Source: Streptomyces sp. NBC_01471 (lineage in GTDB: Bacteria > Actinomycetota > Actinomycetes > Streptomycetales > Streptomycetaceae). Taken from it: DNA of 64,000 nt. The notes beneath the pieces were generated by a model. That model was not told where the DNA came from, searched no databases, and saw only the letters and a list, made by a program, of their open reading frames with translations. Location of the stretch: NCBI RefSeq assembly GCF_041438865.1, contig NZ_CP109450.1, positions 3,141,001-3,205,000 of the forward strand. Direction: 5' to 3'. The position numbers and the translations under genes were made by a program. Positions 24,852 through 31,673 of this stretch are shown piece after piece; position 1 is the stretch's first letter, and each line of letters opens with the position of its first letter.

Positions 24852-26102
24852 GTGACCAAGCGCCCCGCCTTCCCCCACATAGGCTGGGACCCCACGCCCG
24901 GTGACGTGGAGCAGACCAGGGATCTCGCCAAGCAACTCGGCAAGCTGGCAAGCGAACTCGGCACGTCATTGAACGAGCTTCAACGCATCGAGTGCGGCGC
25001 CTGGAAAGGCAAGACGGCAGTCGCCTTCACCCAGCACATATCCACCGACGTCACACCGCTGATCAAGAAGAGCCACGATTCCTTCGACAAGGCATCCCGG
25101 GCACTGCACCGGTGGGCCGGCGAACTCCAGGACTTCCAGGACGAAGCAGACCGCCTGGAGAAGCTCGCCGGGAAAGCACTCGACGCCCAAGCCAAAGTCG
25201 AGGGGAAAACTGACCCCGGCGGAAAAGCAGGCCAGTCCGTCAACGACGCCGAAAACAAAGTCGACGATCTTGAAAGTCGCTACAACAAGGCTGCCGGGGC
25301 CATCAGCAAGGAACTCGACAAGGCCGGCGACATCGCACCCGACGAGCCCGGCTTCTGGGACAAGCTCGTCCACGGCGTCGAGGACGCGTGGAACGCCACC
25401 GGAAAGTGGATCAAGGATCACGCCGACCTGATCAAGGAGATCGGGGACATACTCAGCGACCTGACCGCAGTGTTGGGCGTACTGGCCATCATCACGCTGC
25501 CGTTCGAGCCGCTCGGCGCCATCTTCGGCGCCGCCGCAGTGCTCACCAGCGGACTCGCCCTGCTGTCCCACTCCATAGCCAAGGCCGCCGGTGCCGACGT
25601 GAGTTGGATGACCCTCGGTACGGACGCGATTGGGCTTCTGCCCGGCATTGGTGCCTTTGGGAAGGGGGCCAAGGTCGCCAGCGAAGGTGCAGCAGTCACG
25701 CGCATTGGGGAATTCGGCAAAGGTTTCACGGCTAGCCGCATCCCAAAGGCATTCAATGTGCTGGCGACCGGCGACATGGCTGGTTCCGTGAAAGGCGGGA
25801 TCGGACTACTTGGCAGGAAAATCGTCCTGGGGGGAACTGGAGAAAACCTCGGTCTACTCACGCGCGAGAGCGGACCAATGAGCCGCTTGGCCGGGCTCGC
25901 TGAGGCCGGCTATCACCAGGGCCAGTGGTTGGGCACCAAGGGAATCGCCCTCACCGGGAAAACGATCGATCCCCTGAGCAACCTGGGCAGGAGCATAGAC
26001 GTAGCAGGCAAGGTCATTCCCAAGACCGTCAGTATCGTCATGCACCACGGTGAGCCCACGAATCCCGGTGACCGCCTCCACCAAGCAGCACCCTCGCATT
26101 AA
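24852..26102 (+). CDS. WXG-headed T7SS-type protein with central hydrophobic segments
   Basis: A 416-residue protein starting with GTG. The N-terminal 100 residues are helical, with a true WXG motif WKG at residues 51-53. A coiled-coil-like helix follows (ENKVDDLESRYNKAAGAISK), then DHADLIKEIGDILSDLTAVLG leading into two hydrophobic stretches (about 205-245, including LAIITLPFEPLGAIFGAAAVLTSG). The C-terminal third is Gly-rich and shows no enzyme motif. It is paralogous in plan to the protein at 2600 and lacks a toxin tip like that of the RHS protein. It may be a membrane-inserting effector or a truncated polymorphic toxin. Confidence 0.72.
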   Translation: MTKRPAFPHIGWDPTPGDVEQTRDLAKQLGKLASELGTSLNELQRIECGAWKGKTAVAFTQHISTDVTPLIKKSHDSFDKASRALHRWAGELQDFQDEADRLEKLAGKALDAQAKVEGKTDPGGKAGQSVNDAENKVDDLESRYNKAAGAISKELDKAGDIAPDEPGFWDKLVHGVEDAWNATGKWIKDHADLIKEIGDILSDLTAVLGVLAIITLPFEPLGAIFGAAAVLTSGLALLSHSIAKAAGADVSWMTLGTDAIGLLPGIGAFGKGAKVASEGAAVTRIGEFGKGFTASRIPKAFNVLATGDMAGSVKGGIGLLGRKIVLGGTGENLGLLTRESGPMSRLAGLAEAGYHQGQWLGTKGIALTGKTIDPLSNLGRSIDVAGKVIPKTVSIVMHHGEPTNPGDRLHQAAPSH

Positions 26103-27031
26103 GGGCCCCGGACATGACGACATGGCAACCAGAACCGGGCGAGACACTCATCGCCCGCACCGCGGTCAGTTTCGCGACCGGCCTGGCCACCGAGGTGTCC
26201 GGAATGCGCTGGTTCCGGGACACCGAACGCAATGACATCCAGCACGAACTCCCCGGCTGGCCCGAAGGCCCCACCTTCACCCGACGCACCAAAGCCGCCA
26301 GCCGCAGCCGCAAGGCCGGAAAGTTCGGCGGAGGCCTGCTCCTCGTCCTGACCCTCGGTGTCATCGAGTCCCTGGCCGGATCCGGAAGCACCGGAACCGC
26401 ATCGAAAAAGGGATCCCCGCAAGAGCCGGAGAACGAAGTCGAGGACTTCCCCGTCATCTGGGGAGAACCCGGCACCCTCGCCCGCACCCTGCCCTGGCAA
26501 CTCGACCCGAGCCGCCGCCCCCGCACCGACCGCACCCACGCCGTCGTCACCGACCACCGCCTGCTCATCATCGGCCTCCTCGACGACGAACAAGATCCGC
26601 ACGACGAAGTCCTCTGGGAAACCGACCGCGCCCACATCGCCACCGTCGAGCGCATGAAATTCTGCGAATACGAAACCGACGTCAAAGTCGTATTCACCGA
26701 CGGCTCATGGTGCCGTCTCGCCGGATGGAACGCCAACTGCGCACACGACTTCAGCCGAGCAGCCACCAACCCACTGAAGCTGATCCCGCTCCATGAACTC
26801 ACCCCAGGACAAAAGGAAACCCTCGCCTCCTTCGTCAAGAGCAAGGAATCCCACGGAGACCCCTGGGTCACCCGACGCCCCAGCGGAAACTACCTCATCG
26901 AACTCATGCACACGGATCAGATCTATCCCGAATTCGGGATCAACAGGCACTTCAAGTTCATGGGGTCCAACGGCGAAGACGTGACATACCAACCCGGCGA
27001 CCTCTGATCGAAACGGCTCCCATGACCACCT
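26095..27031 (+). repeat. Duplicated block, copy 1 (with copy 2 at 29675-30611)
   Basis: About 937 bases that match 29675-30611 at a constant offset of 3580 bases without any indel. It starts a few bases before the shared GCATTAAGGG ahead of the gene and ends inside the first codons of the next gene (ATGACCACCT). Inside, the central stretch from about 26176 to 26830 differs at a single position that I see (AGCCGAGC versus AGTCGAGC), while both ends are more divergent, a pattern typical of gene conversion. Confidence 0.85.
26114..27007 (+). CDS. Unknown protein, PGD-tail family, copy 1
   Basis: A 297-residue protein of a family that recurs four times intact (26114, 27789, 28721, 29694) and once decayed (30644). 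Conserved blocks, in order: an N-terminal PG(E/D), FATG-x-A, VSGMRWFRD then N-D-I-Q and PGWP, a basic patch and a short hydrophobic stretch (about 75-92), ENEVEDFPV, LARTLPWQLD, a beta-rich middle (VVTDHRLLIIG, then LWETDRAHIATVERM and VVFTDGSWCRL) that looks like a bacterial PH-type domain, RRPSGNYLIE and a terminal PGDL. The chain lacks a signal peptide. AAGGG lies about 8 bases before the ATG. Function unknown; the consistent position after WXG genes suggests a T7SS accessory or immunity role. Confidence 0.75.
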   Translation: MTTWQPEPGETLIARTAVSFATGLATEVSGMRWFRDTERNDIQHELPGWPEGPTFTRRTKAASRSRKAGKFGGGLLLVLTLGVIESLAGSGSTGTASKKGSPQEPENEVEDFPVIWGEPGTLARTLPWQLDPSRRPRTDRTHAVVTDHRLLIIGLLDDEQDPHDEVLWETDRAHIATVERMKFCEYETDVKVVFTDGSWCRLAGWNANCAHDFSRAATNPLKLIPLHELTPGQKETLASFVKSKESHGDPWVTRRPSGNYLIELMHTDQIYPEFGINRHFKFMGSNGEDVTYQPGDL

Positions 27032-27714
27032 CCACCACGACGCTGCCGCCCATCCCGTCCAATGGCGACATCCCGCCGGTCTCGTTCACCGTCCCCGAAG
27101 GCTTCTTCACCCTGCCGCTGGCCGCGACCTCCCAAGAGCGCACCGCCCTCGCCGACACCTTCGTGCGAGAGCTCTACTCACGCGGCGACGAGAAGATCTG
27201 GGAACCCGCAGCCCCTTACTATGCTGCAATCGCGGAATATATGGCGGAGAACGGCCTCTCCTACTCAGCCATGGGGCTCTTCTCCACGGAAGAGGACGGT
27301 GTCGCCCAGTGCGCGTTCACTGTGGCCGCTGTGGAAACTGACCAGGCCGACCCGGACATAGCCGCCCAGGGCATCCTGGCGATCCTCAACAAGGACCCGT
27401 TCAACGACGCCCGCTGGCTCGACCTGCCCTGCGGGCCCGCGGTCACGTGCGTCACTCTGCGCGAGATAGTCCTGAGCCCCGAAGTCACGGCTTCGGGTGA
27501 AGAGACCACGCTCATGACCGGCCAAATACAGGTCCACGTCCCTTTTCGGACCGGCCCTTACACCGCAGTCTTCACCCTGGACACCGCGTCCATCGAATAC
27601 TGGGGTGAATTCTGCGATATGACCATGGCCATCCTGCAGACGGTCTCCTTTGCTCCACCGGACGGCCCCGCGCAATGGGAAGCCGCAGCAGAGTCGTCCG
27701 ACCCCAGGCCCTAG
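27022..27714 (+). CDS. Third LPxGPAV-family protein
   Basis: A 230-residue soluble protein. DLPCGPAVTCVTLREI near residue 136 corresponds to LPAGPAVR in the proteins at 4907 and 5557, with a matching position and a similar beta-type run after it (IQVHVPFRTGPYTAVFTLDTA). The N-terminal part, VSFTVPEGFFTLPL, parallels YRIAVPEGWERIVL of the 4907 protein. It lies 14 bases after the first PGD-tail gene. The second copy of the surrounding duplication ends inside this gene's first codons, so it exists once in this array. Likely function is the same unknown T7SS-associated role. Confidence 0.68.
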   Translation: MTTSTTTLPPIPSNGDIPPVSFTVPEGFFTLPLAATSQERTALADTFVRELYSRGDEKIWEPAAPYYAAIAEYMAENGLSYSAMGLFSTEEDGVAQCAFTVAAVETDQADPDIAAQGILAILNKDPFNDARWLDLPCGPAVTCVTLREIVLSPEVTASGEETTLMTGQIQVHVPFRTGPYTAVFTLDTASIEYWGEFCDMTMAILQTVSFAPPDGPAQWEAAAESSDPRP

Positions 27715-27788
27715 TTGCGGTCTCCTCCAGGAGCCGCACACCTTGTGCCCGGATCTCGCCGAAGGCATAGCGGAGGAAGCAGTACCTC

Positions 27789-28673
27789 ATGACCGCATGG
27801 ATACCGGAGCCTGGCGAAATTGTCCTCTCCCAGGACGTCGTCGGATTTGCCACTGGGGCAGCTCCGAAAGTCTCGGGTATGCGCTGGTTCCGAGACTTCG
27901 AACGCAACGATATTCAGGACCAACTGCCAGGGTGGCCTGAGGGCCGGACCTACACACCCAGGACAGAGCGTCAGCGCAGAAGCCGCTCTGCCGGACGGTT
28001 CGGCCTGCACGCCCTGTACGCACTCGTTGTGGGCGGCCTGGAAACCCTGGCCGGTTCGGGCAGCATCGCGAAGGGGCCAACGTCCCTCGACGCAGCACCG
28101 GAGGACCCGGAGAACGAAGTCGAAGACTTCCCTGTCATGTGGGCCGACACCGGGACCCTCGCCCGCACGCTGCCGTGGCAACTCGACCGGACACGCCGCC
28201 CAGTCGCCTACCGGACATTCGCGGTTGTCACCGACCAGCGCCTCGTTGTCCTTGGCTCCCCCAAGGGCGATCAGCATCGAACCGAATACCTGTGGGCATG
28301 CGATCGCGCCGACATCGCAGATGCCAAGAACATGCCGTTCAGCAATGATCGTCCCGATGTCGTAATCCGCTTCACGGACCGCTCATGGTGCCGGATCCAA
28401 GTAGCTTCTTCCGGTATCGACAGGTATCTAGTGACCCCACACGAGCTGATCTCTCACCATGCTCTCAACTCCGCACAGCGCCAGACCGTTGACGCCTTCA
28501 TGACCAAGCATGAGTTCGACCTGCCCCCCGTGATCAGCCGGCGACCGAGCGGCAACTTCCTCATCGAAGGCCACGCAGGGAACGAACCCCGCCCGCGCCG
28601 CGCCCTCACTGCCGCCTTTCAGTTCATGGGCCCCCATGGAGAAACCGTCGAAGCACAGCCCGGTGACTGCTGA
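27789..28673 (+). CDS. Unknown protein, PGD-tail family, copy 2
   Basis: A 294-residue paralogue of the protein at 26114, starting at an ATG with GGAGGAAG about 9 bases upstream. Conserved blocks are present (FATGAAPKVSGMRWFRDFE, PENEVEDFPVMW, LARTLPWQLD, VVTDQRLVVLG, RFTDRSWCRI, RRPSGNFLIE, QPGDC), with clear divergence elsewhere, so it is an older duplicate than the 26114/29694 pair. The hydrophobic stretch after the basic patch reads LHALYALVVGGLETLAG. No signal peptide. 75 bases separate it from the upstream LPxGPAV gene. Confidence 0.73.
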   Translation: MTAWIPEPGEIVLSQDVVGFATGAAPKVSGMRWFRDFERNDIQDQLPGWPEGRTYTPRTERQRRSRSAGRFGLHALYALVVGGLETLAGSGSIAKGPTSLDAAPEDPENEVEDFPVMWADTGTLARTLPWQLDRTRRPVAYRTFAVVTDQRLVVLGSPKGDQHRTEYLWACDRADIADAKNMPFSNDRPDVVIRFTDRSWCRIQVASSGIDRYLVTPHELISHHALNSAQRQTVDAFMTKHEFDLPPVISRRPSGNFLIEGHAGNEPRPRRALTAAFQFMGPHGETVEAQPGDC

Positions 28674-28720
28674 TCTCGACAGCGCCATACGCCACCTCCC
28701 CACACTGAGAGCAACTCACG

Positions 28721-29629
28721 ATGGCCCCCTGGAAACCCGACGCGCGAGAGACCGTCCTCGCACGTGACTCGATCGCCTTCGCTACGGGCGCGGCCGAGGC
28801 CGTATCCGGTATGCGGTGGTTCCGGGACATGCAGGGAAACGACATTCAGCAGCAGCTGGCCGGGTGGCCTGCCGGCCCTTCGTTCGCGGCCCGCCCACCG
28901 GCGCAGCAGCGCCCCGTTCGCAAGGTCGGGCTGTTCGGGCTGCGCGCGCTGTATGTCGTGATCGCAGGTGCGCTTGAAGGGCTCGGTGGAACAGGAAGCT
29001 TCTTTCCCGGAGCGGGCGATGGCCCCGGGCGTTCGCAGGACCCTGCGAACGAGATCGAAGACTTCCCGGTCATTCAGGGCAACTCCGGCAGCATCGCCCA
29101 AGGGCTTCCCTGGCAGCTCGACCCCGCACGGTGCTCCGAGGGATACCGCGCACATGCCGTCGTCACGGATCAGCGAGTGGTCATCGTCGGCTTTCAGGAC
29201 GACGATCCCTCACAGGATGAAGTCCTCTGGGACATCGAGCGCTCAGCCATCAAGAGTGTGGAGCGCATGCGGTACAGCAGGGTAGGCGAAGAGGCGAAAA
29301 TCTGCTTCGTCGATGGATCATCGTGCAGACTCGCGCCCCCGAGCCGCCGCATGCAATGGACCGTCCTGCGGCACCTGGCGCATCCAACCGAACTGGTACC
29401 GATCGACATCCTGACACCACGTCAACGTGGCTACGTTCAGTCATACGTTGATTCCGTCACTGACCGGGACTCCGCGCTAAGTCCCGTGGTCACGCGCCGC
29501 CCCAGTGGGAAATTCCTGATCGAGGTCACCACCACGGAACCGGTCAAGCCAGATGTCGGAATCTTCAAGGCCTATTCACTCGTGAGCAAAGCAGGCAGGC
29601 GCGGAGGCTTCAACCCTGGCGACGTCTGA
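28721..29629 (+). CDS. Unknown protein, PGD-tail family, copy 3
   Basis: A 302-residue paralogue, the most divergent intact member. It keeps FATGAAEAVSGMRWFRDMQ, an Ile variant of the acidic block (PANEIEDFPVIQ), LPWQLDPARC, VVTDQRVVIVG, VEMR-type turn (VERMRYS), CFVDGSSCRL (Trp of DGSW replaced), RRPSGKFLIE and NPGDV at the end. The hydrophobic segment after the basic patch (LFGLRALYVVIAGALEGLGG) is conserved. The usual DGSW is DGSS here, so that Trp is not essential to the fold. Confidence 0.72.
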   Translation: MAPWKPDARETVLARDSIAFATGAAEAVSGMRWFRDMQGNDIQQQLAGWPAGPSFAARPPAQQRPVRKVGLFGLRALYVVIAGALEGLGGTGSFFPGAGDGPGRSQDPANEIEDFPVIQGNSGSIAQGLPWQLDPARCSEGYRAHAVVTDQRVVIVGFQDDDPSQDEVLWDIERSAIKSVERMRYSRVGEEAKICFVDGSSCRLAPPSRRMQWTVLRHLAHPTELVPIDILTPRQRGYVQSYVDSVTDRDSALSPVVTRRPSGKFLIEVTTTEPVKPDVGIFKAYSLVSKAGRRGGFNPGDV

Positions 29630-29674
29630 TCTCCAAACCGGAAGCAGTCATTGGTCATTCTTGAGTAACACCGT

Positions 29675-30611
29675 CGCATTAAGGGCTCCGCACATGACGA
29701 CATGGCAACCAGAACCGGGCGAGACACTCATCACCCGTGACGCCCTCAGTTTCGCGACCGGCCTGGCCACCGAGGTGTCCGGAATGCGCTGGTTCCGGGA
29801 CACCGAACGCAATGACATCCAGCACGAACTCCCCGGCTGGCCCGAAGGCCCCACCTTCACCCGACGCACCAAAGCCGCCAGCCGCAGCCGCAAGGCCGGA
29901 AAGTTCGGCGGAGGCCTGCTCCTCGTCCTGACCCTCGGTGTCATCGAGTCCCTGGCCGGATCCGGAAGCACCGGAACCGCATCGAAAAAGGGATCCCCGC
30001 AAGAGCCGGAGAACGAAGTCGAGGACTTCCCCGTCATCTGGGGAGAACCCGGCACCCTCGCCCGCACCCTGCCCTGGCAACTCGACCCGAGCCGCCGCCC
30101 CCGCACCGACCGCACCCACGCCGTCGTCACCGACCACCGCCTGCTCATCATCGGCCTCCTCGACGACGAACAAGATCCGCACGACGAAGTCCTCTGGGAA
30201 ACCGACCGCGCCCACATCGCCACCGTCGAGCGCATGAAATTCTGCGAATACGAAACCGACGTCAAAGTCGTATTCACCGACGGCTCATGGTGCCGTCTCG
30301 CCGGATGGAACGCCAACTGCGCACACGACTTCAGTCGAGCAGCCACCAACCCACTGAAGCTGATCCCGCTCCATGAACTCACCCCAGGACAAAAGGAAAC
30401 CCTCGCCTCCTTCATCAAGGACAAGGAATCCCACGGAGACCCCTGGGTCGTCCGACGCCCCAGCGGAAACTACCTCATCGAACTCCTGCGCACGGATCAG
30501 ATCGATCCCTCATTCGGGATCAGCACATACTTCCAGTTCATGGGGCCGAACGGCGAAGACGTGACATACCAACCCGGCGACCTCTGATCGAAACGGCTCC
30601 CATGACCACCT
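29675..30611 (+). repeat. Duplicated block, copy 2
   Basis: Second copy of the block described at 26095-27031. Upstream it joins unrelated sequence; downstream the match stops at ATGACCACCT, after which the copy reads TCGGATAAG and closes the small frame at once, so the LPxGPAV gene was cut off here. Confidence 0.85.
29694..30587 (+). CDS. Unknown protein, PGD-tail family, copy 4 (near-identical to copy 1)
   Basis: A 297-residue protein nearly identical to the one at 26114. Differences cluster at both ends: ITRDALSF versus IARTAVSF near residue 14, and from about residue 240 on (FIKDKE versus FVKSKE; LLRTDQIDPSFGISTYFQ versus LMHTDQIYPEFGINRHFK). The middle, including the PH-like region, is identical. 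ATG 29694 is used because the same AAGGG spacing exists as in copy 1; an upstream in-frame ATG at 29661 lies outside the duplication. Identical cores with diverged ends point to recent gene conversion. Confidence 0.75.
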   Translation: MTTWQPEPGETLITRDALSFATGLATEVSGMRWFRDTERNDIQHELPGWPEGPTFTRRTKAASRSRKAGKFGGGLLLVLTLGVIESLAGSGSTGTASKKGSPQEPENEVEDFPVIWGEPGTLARTLPWQLDPSRRPRTDRTHAVVTDHRLLIIGLLDDEQDPHDEVLWETDRAHIATVERMKFCEYETDVKVVFTDGSWCRLAGWNANCAHDFSRAATNPLKLIPLHELTPGQKETLASFIKDKESHGDPWVVRRPSGNYLIELLRTDQIDPSFGISTYFQFMGPNGEDVTYQPGDL

Positions 30612-30643
30612 TCGGATAAGCCTCTGAAGAGTTGATGCCGCCC

Positions 30644-31531
30644 ATGGATTGGTACCCCGCGCCGAACGAAGACCTGCGGATCCGTACACCGTCCGGATTC
30701 GCGACTGGCATGGCGCCGGCTGTCTCCGGCTGCCGCTAGTTCCGCAACACCGAGCGCACCGATGTCCAGGGCGAATTGCCCCAGTGGCCGGCCGGTCCCG
30801 ACTTCGCCCCACGGTCGACAGCGGACCGCGCCGCACGCCGCACCGGTCGCGCCTTCGTCGTCGGTATCCCGCTCATCGCCAACTCGTCGCCGGCTTCGGC
30901 GGGGCGCTCGGTTCGCCCTTCGGAGACGTGCCTGTCCGCGGCAATCCGGAAGAGCCCGAGAACGAGGTCGAGGACTTCCCCGTCATGTGGGCCGCACCGG
31001 GGACCCTCGCACGCACCGTCCCCTGGCAACTCGACCCTTCGCGCCGCCCGGACAGTTACGCCACGGATGCCGTGCTCACCGACCGCCGCCTCGTCTTCCT
31101 CGGGACCCAGCAGGGAACGCTGAGCAAGGCCGACGAGCTCTGGGATGTGCCCAGGGAGGACATCGCGGAGGCCCGGCAGATGAAGTACAGCGAGATCGGT
31201 GGAGACGTTCGCATCACCTTCCGGGACGGGTCCTGGATCCGCCTGTTCACGGTTCGCCGGACAGCGCCGCGCGCCTGGCCAAGCTCGTCAACGGCTCGAT
31301 CCACCCCCTCACCGAGGCCGATCTCACTGAGAGCCAGCGGTACCGCGTACGGGACTTCCGGCAGGGGCTCCCGAAGAACGCCGAACCACCCACCTTCACG
31401 CTGCTGAAGAGCGGGATCGTCCAGGTCGAGTGCCGCGTACCGGCGAAGGCCGGGCAGGGCTCTTCGAGACGCACTCGATCCTCATGAGTCCGTCGGGCGG
31501 TCCGGCGAAGCCCAAGCCGGGCGATCTGTAG
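30644..31531 (+). pseudogene. Decayed fifth copy of the PGD-tail family
   Basis: Reading ATG 30644 gives MDWYPAPNEDLRIRTPSGF and then ATGMAPAVSGCR followed by TAG at the position where intact copies have the Trp of MRWFRD (TGG to TAG). After the stop the frame continues FRNTERTDVQGELPQWPAG. A frameshift follows; the block PENEVEDFPVMW, LARTVPWQLD, VLTDRRLVFLG and FRDGSWIRLF is in another frame, a third frame carries the segment near LTESQRYRVRDF, and the end ILMSPSGG...KPGDL is in a further shift. At least one nonsense and about three frameshift mutations separate it from a working gene. Confidence 0.8.
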
Positions 31532-31636
31532 ACCGGCCTCCCTGCGGCCGGTCTCCCCACCCGTCGCTCTCTCCCCACCCGTCGCGCTCTCTCCCCGCCC
31601 AGCGAGTCCCCCCAGCGGGTTCCCCAGCGGTTCCCC

Positions 31637-31666
31637 TTACGGCCGCAGCACACAGCTCGCTACAGT
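31637..31666 (+). promoter_or_regulatory. Possible leaderless promoter before the 772-residue membrane protein
   Basis: TTACGG (31637-31642) and TACAGT (31661-31666) are separated by 18 bases and the -10-like element ends 7 bases before the ATG at 31674, which has no ribosome binding site. This is the arrangement expected for a leaderless transcript. Weak consensus; inference only. Confidence 0.3.
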
Positions 31667-31673
31667 TCGCCGC

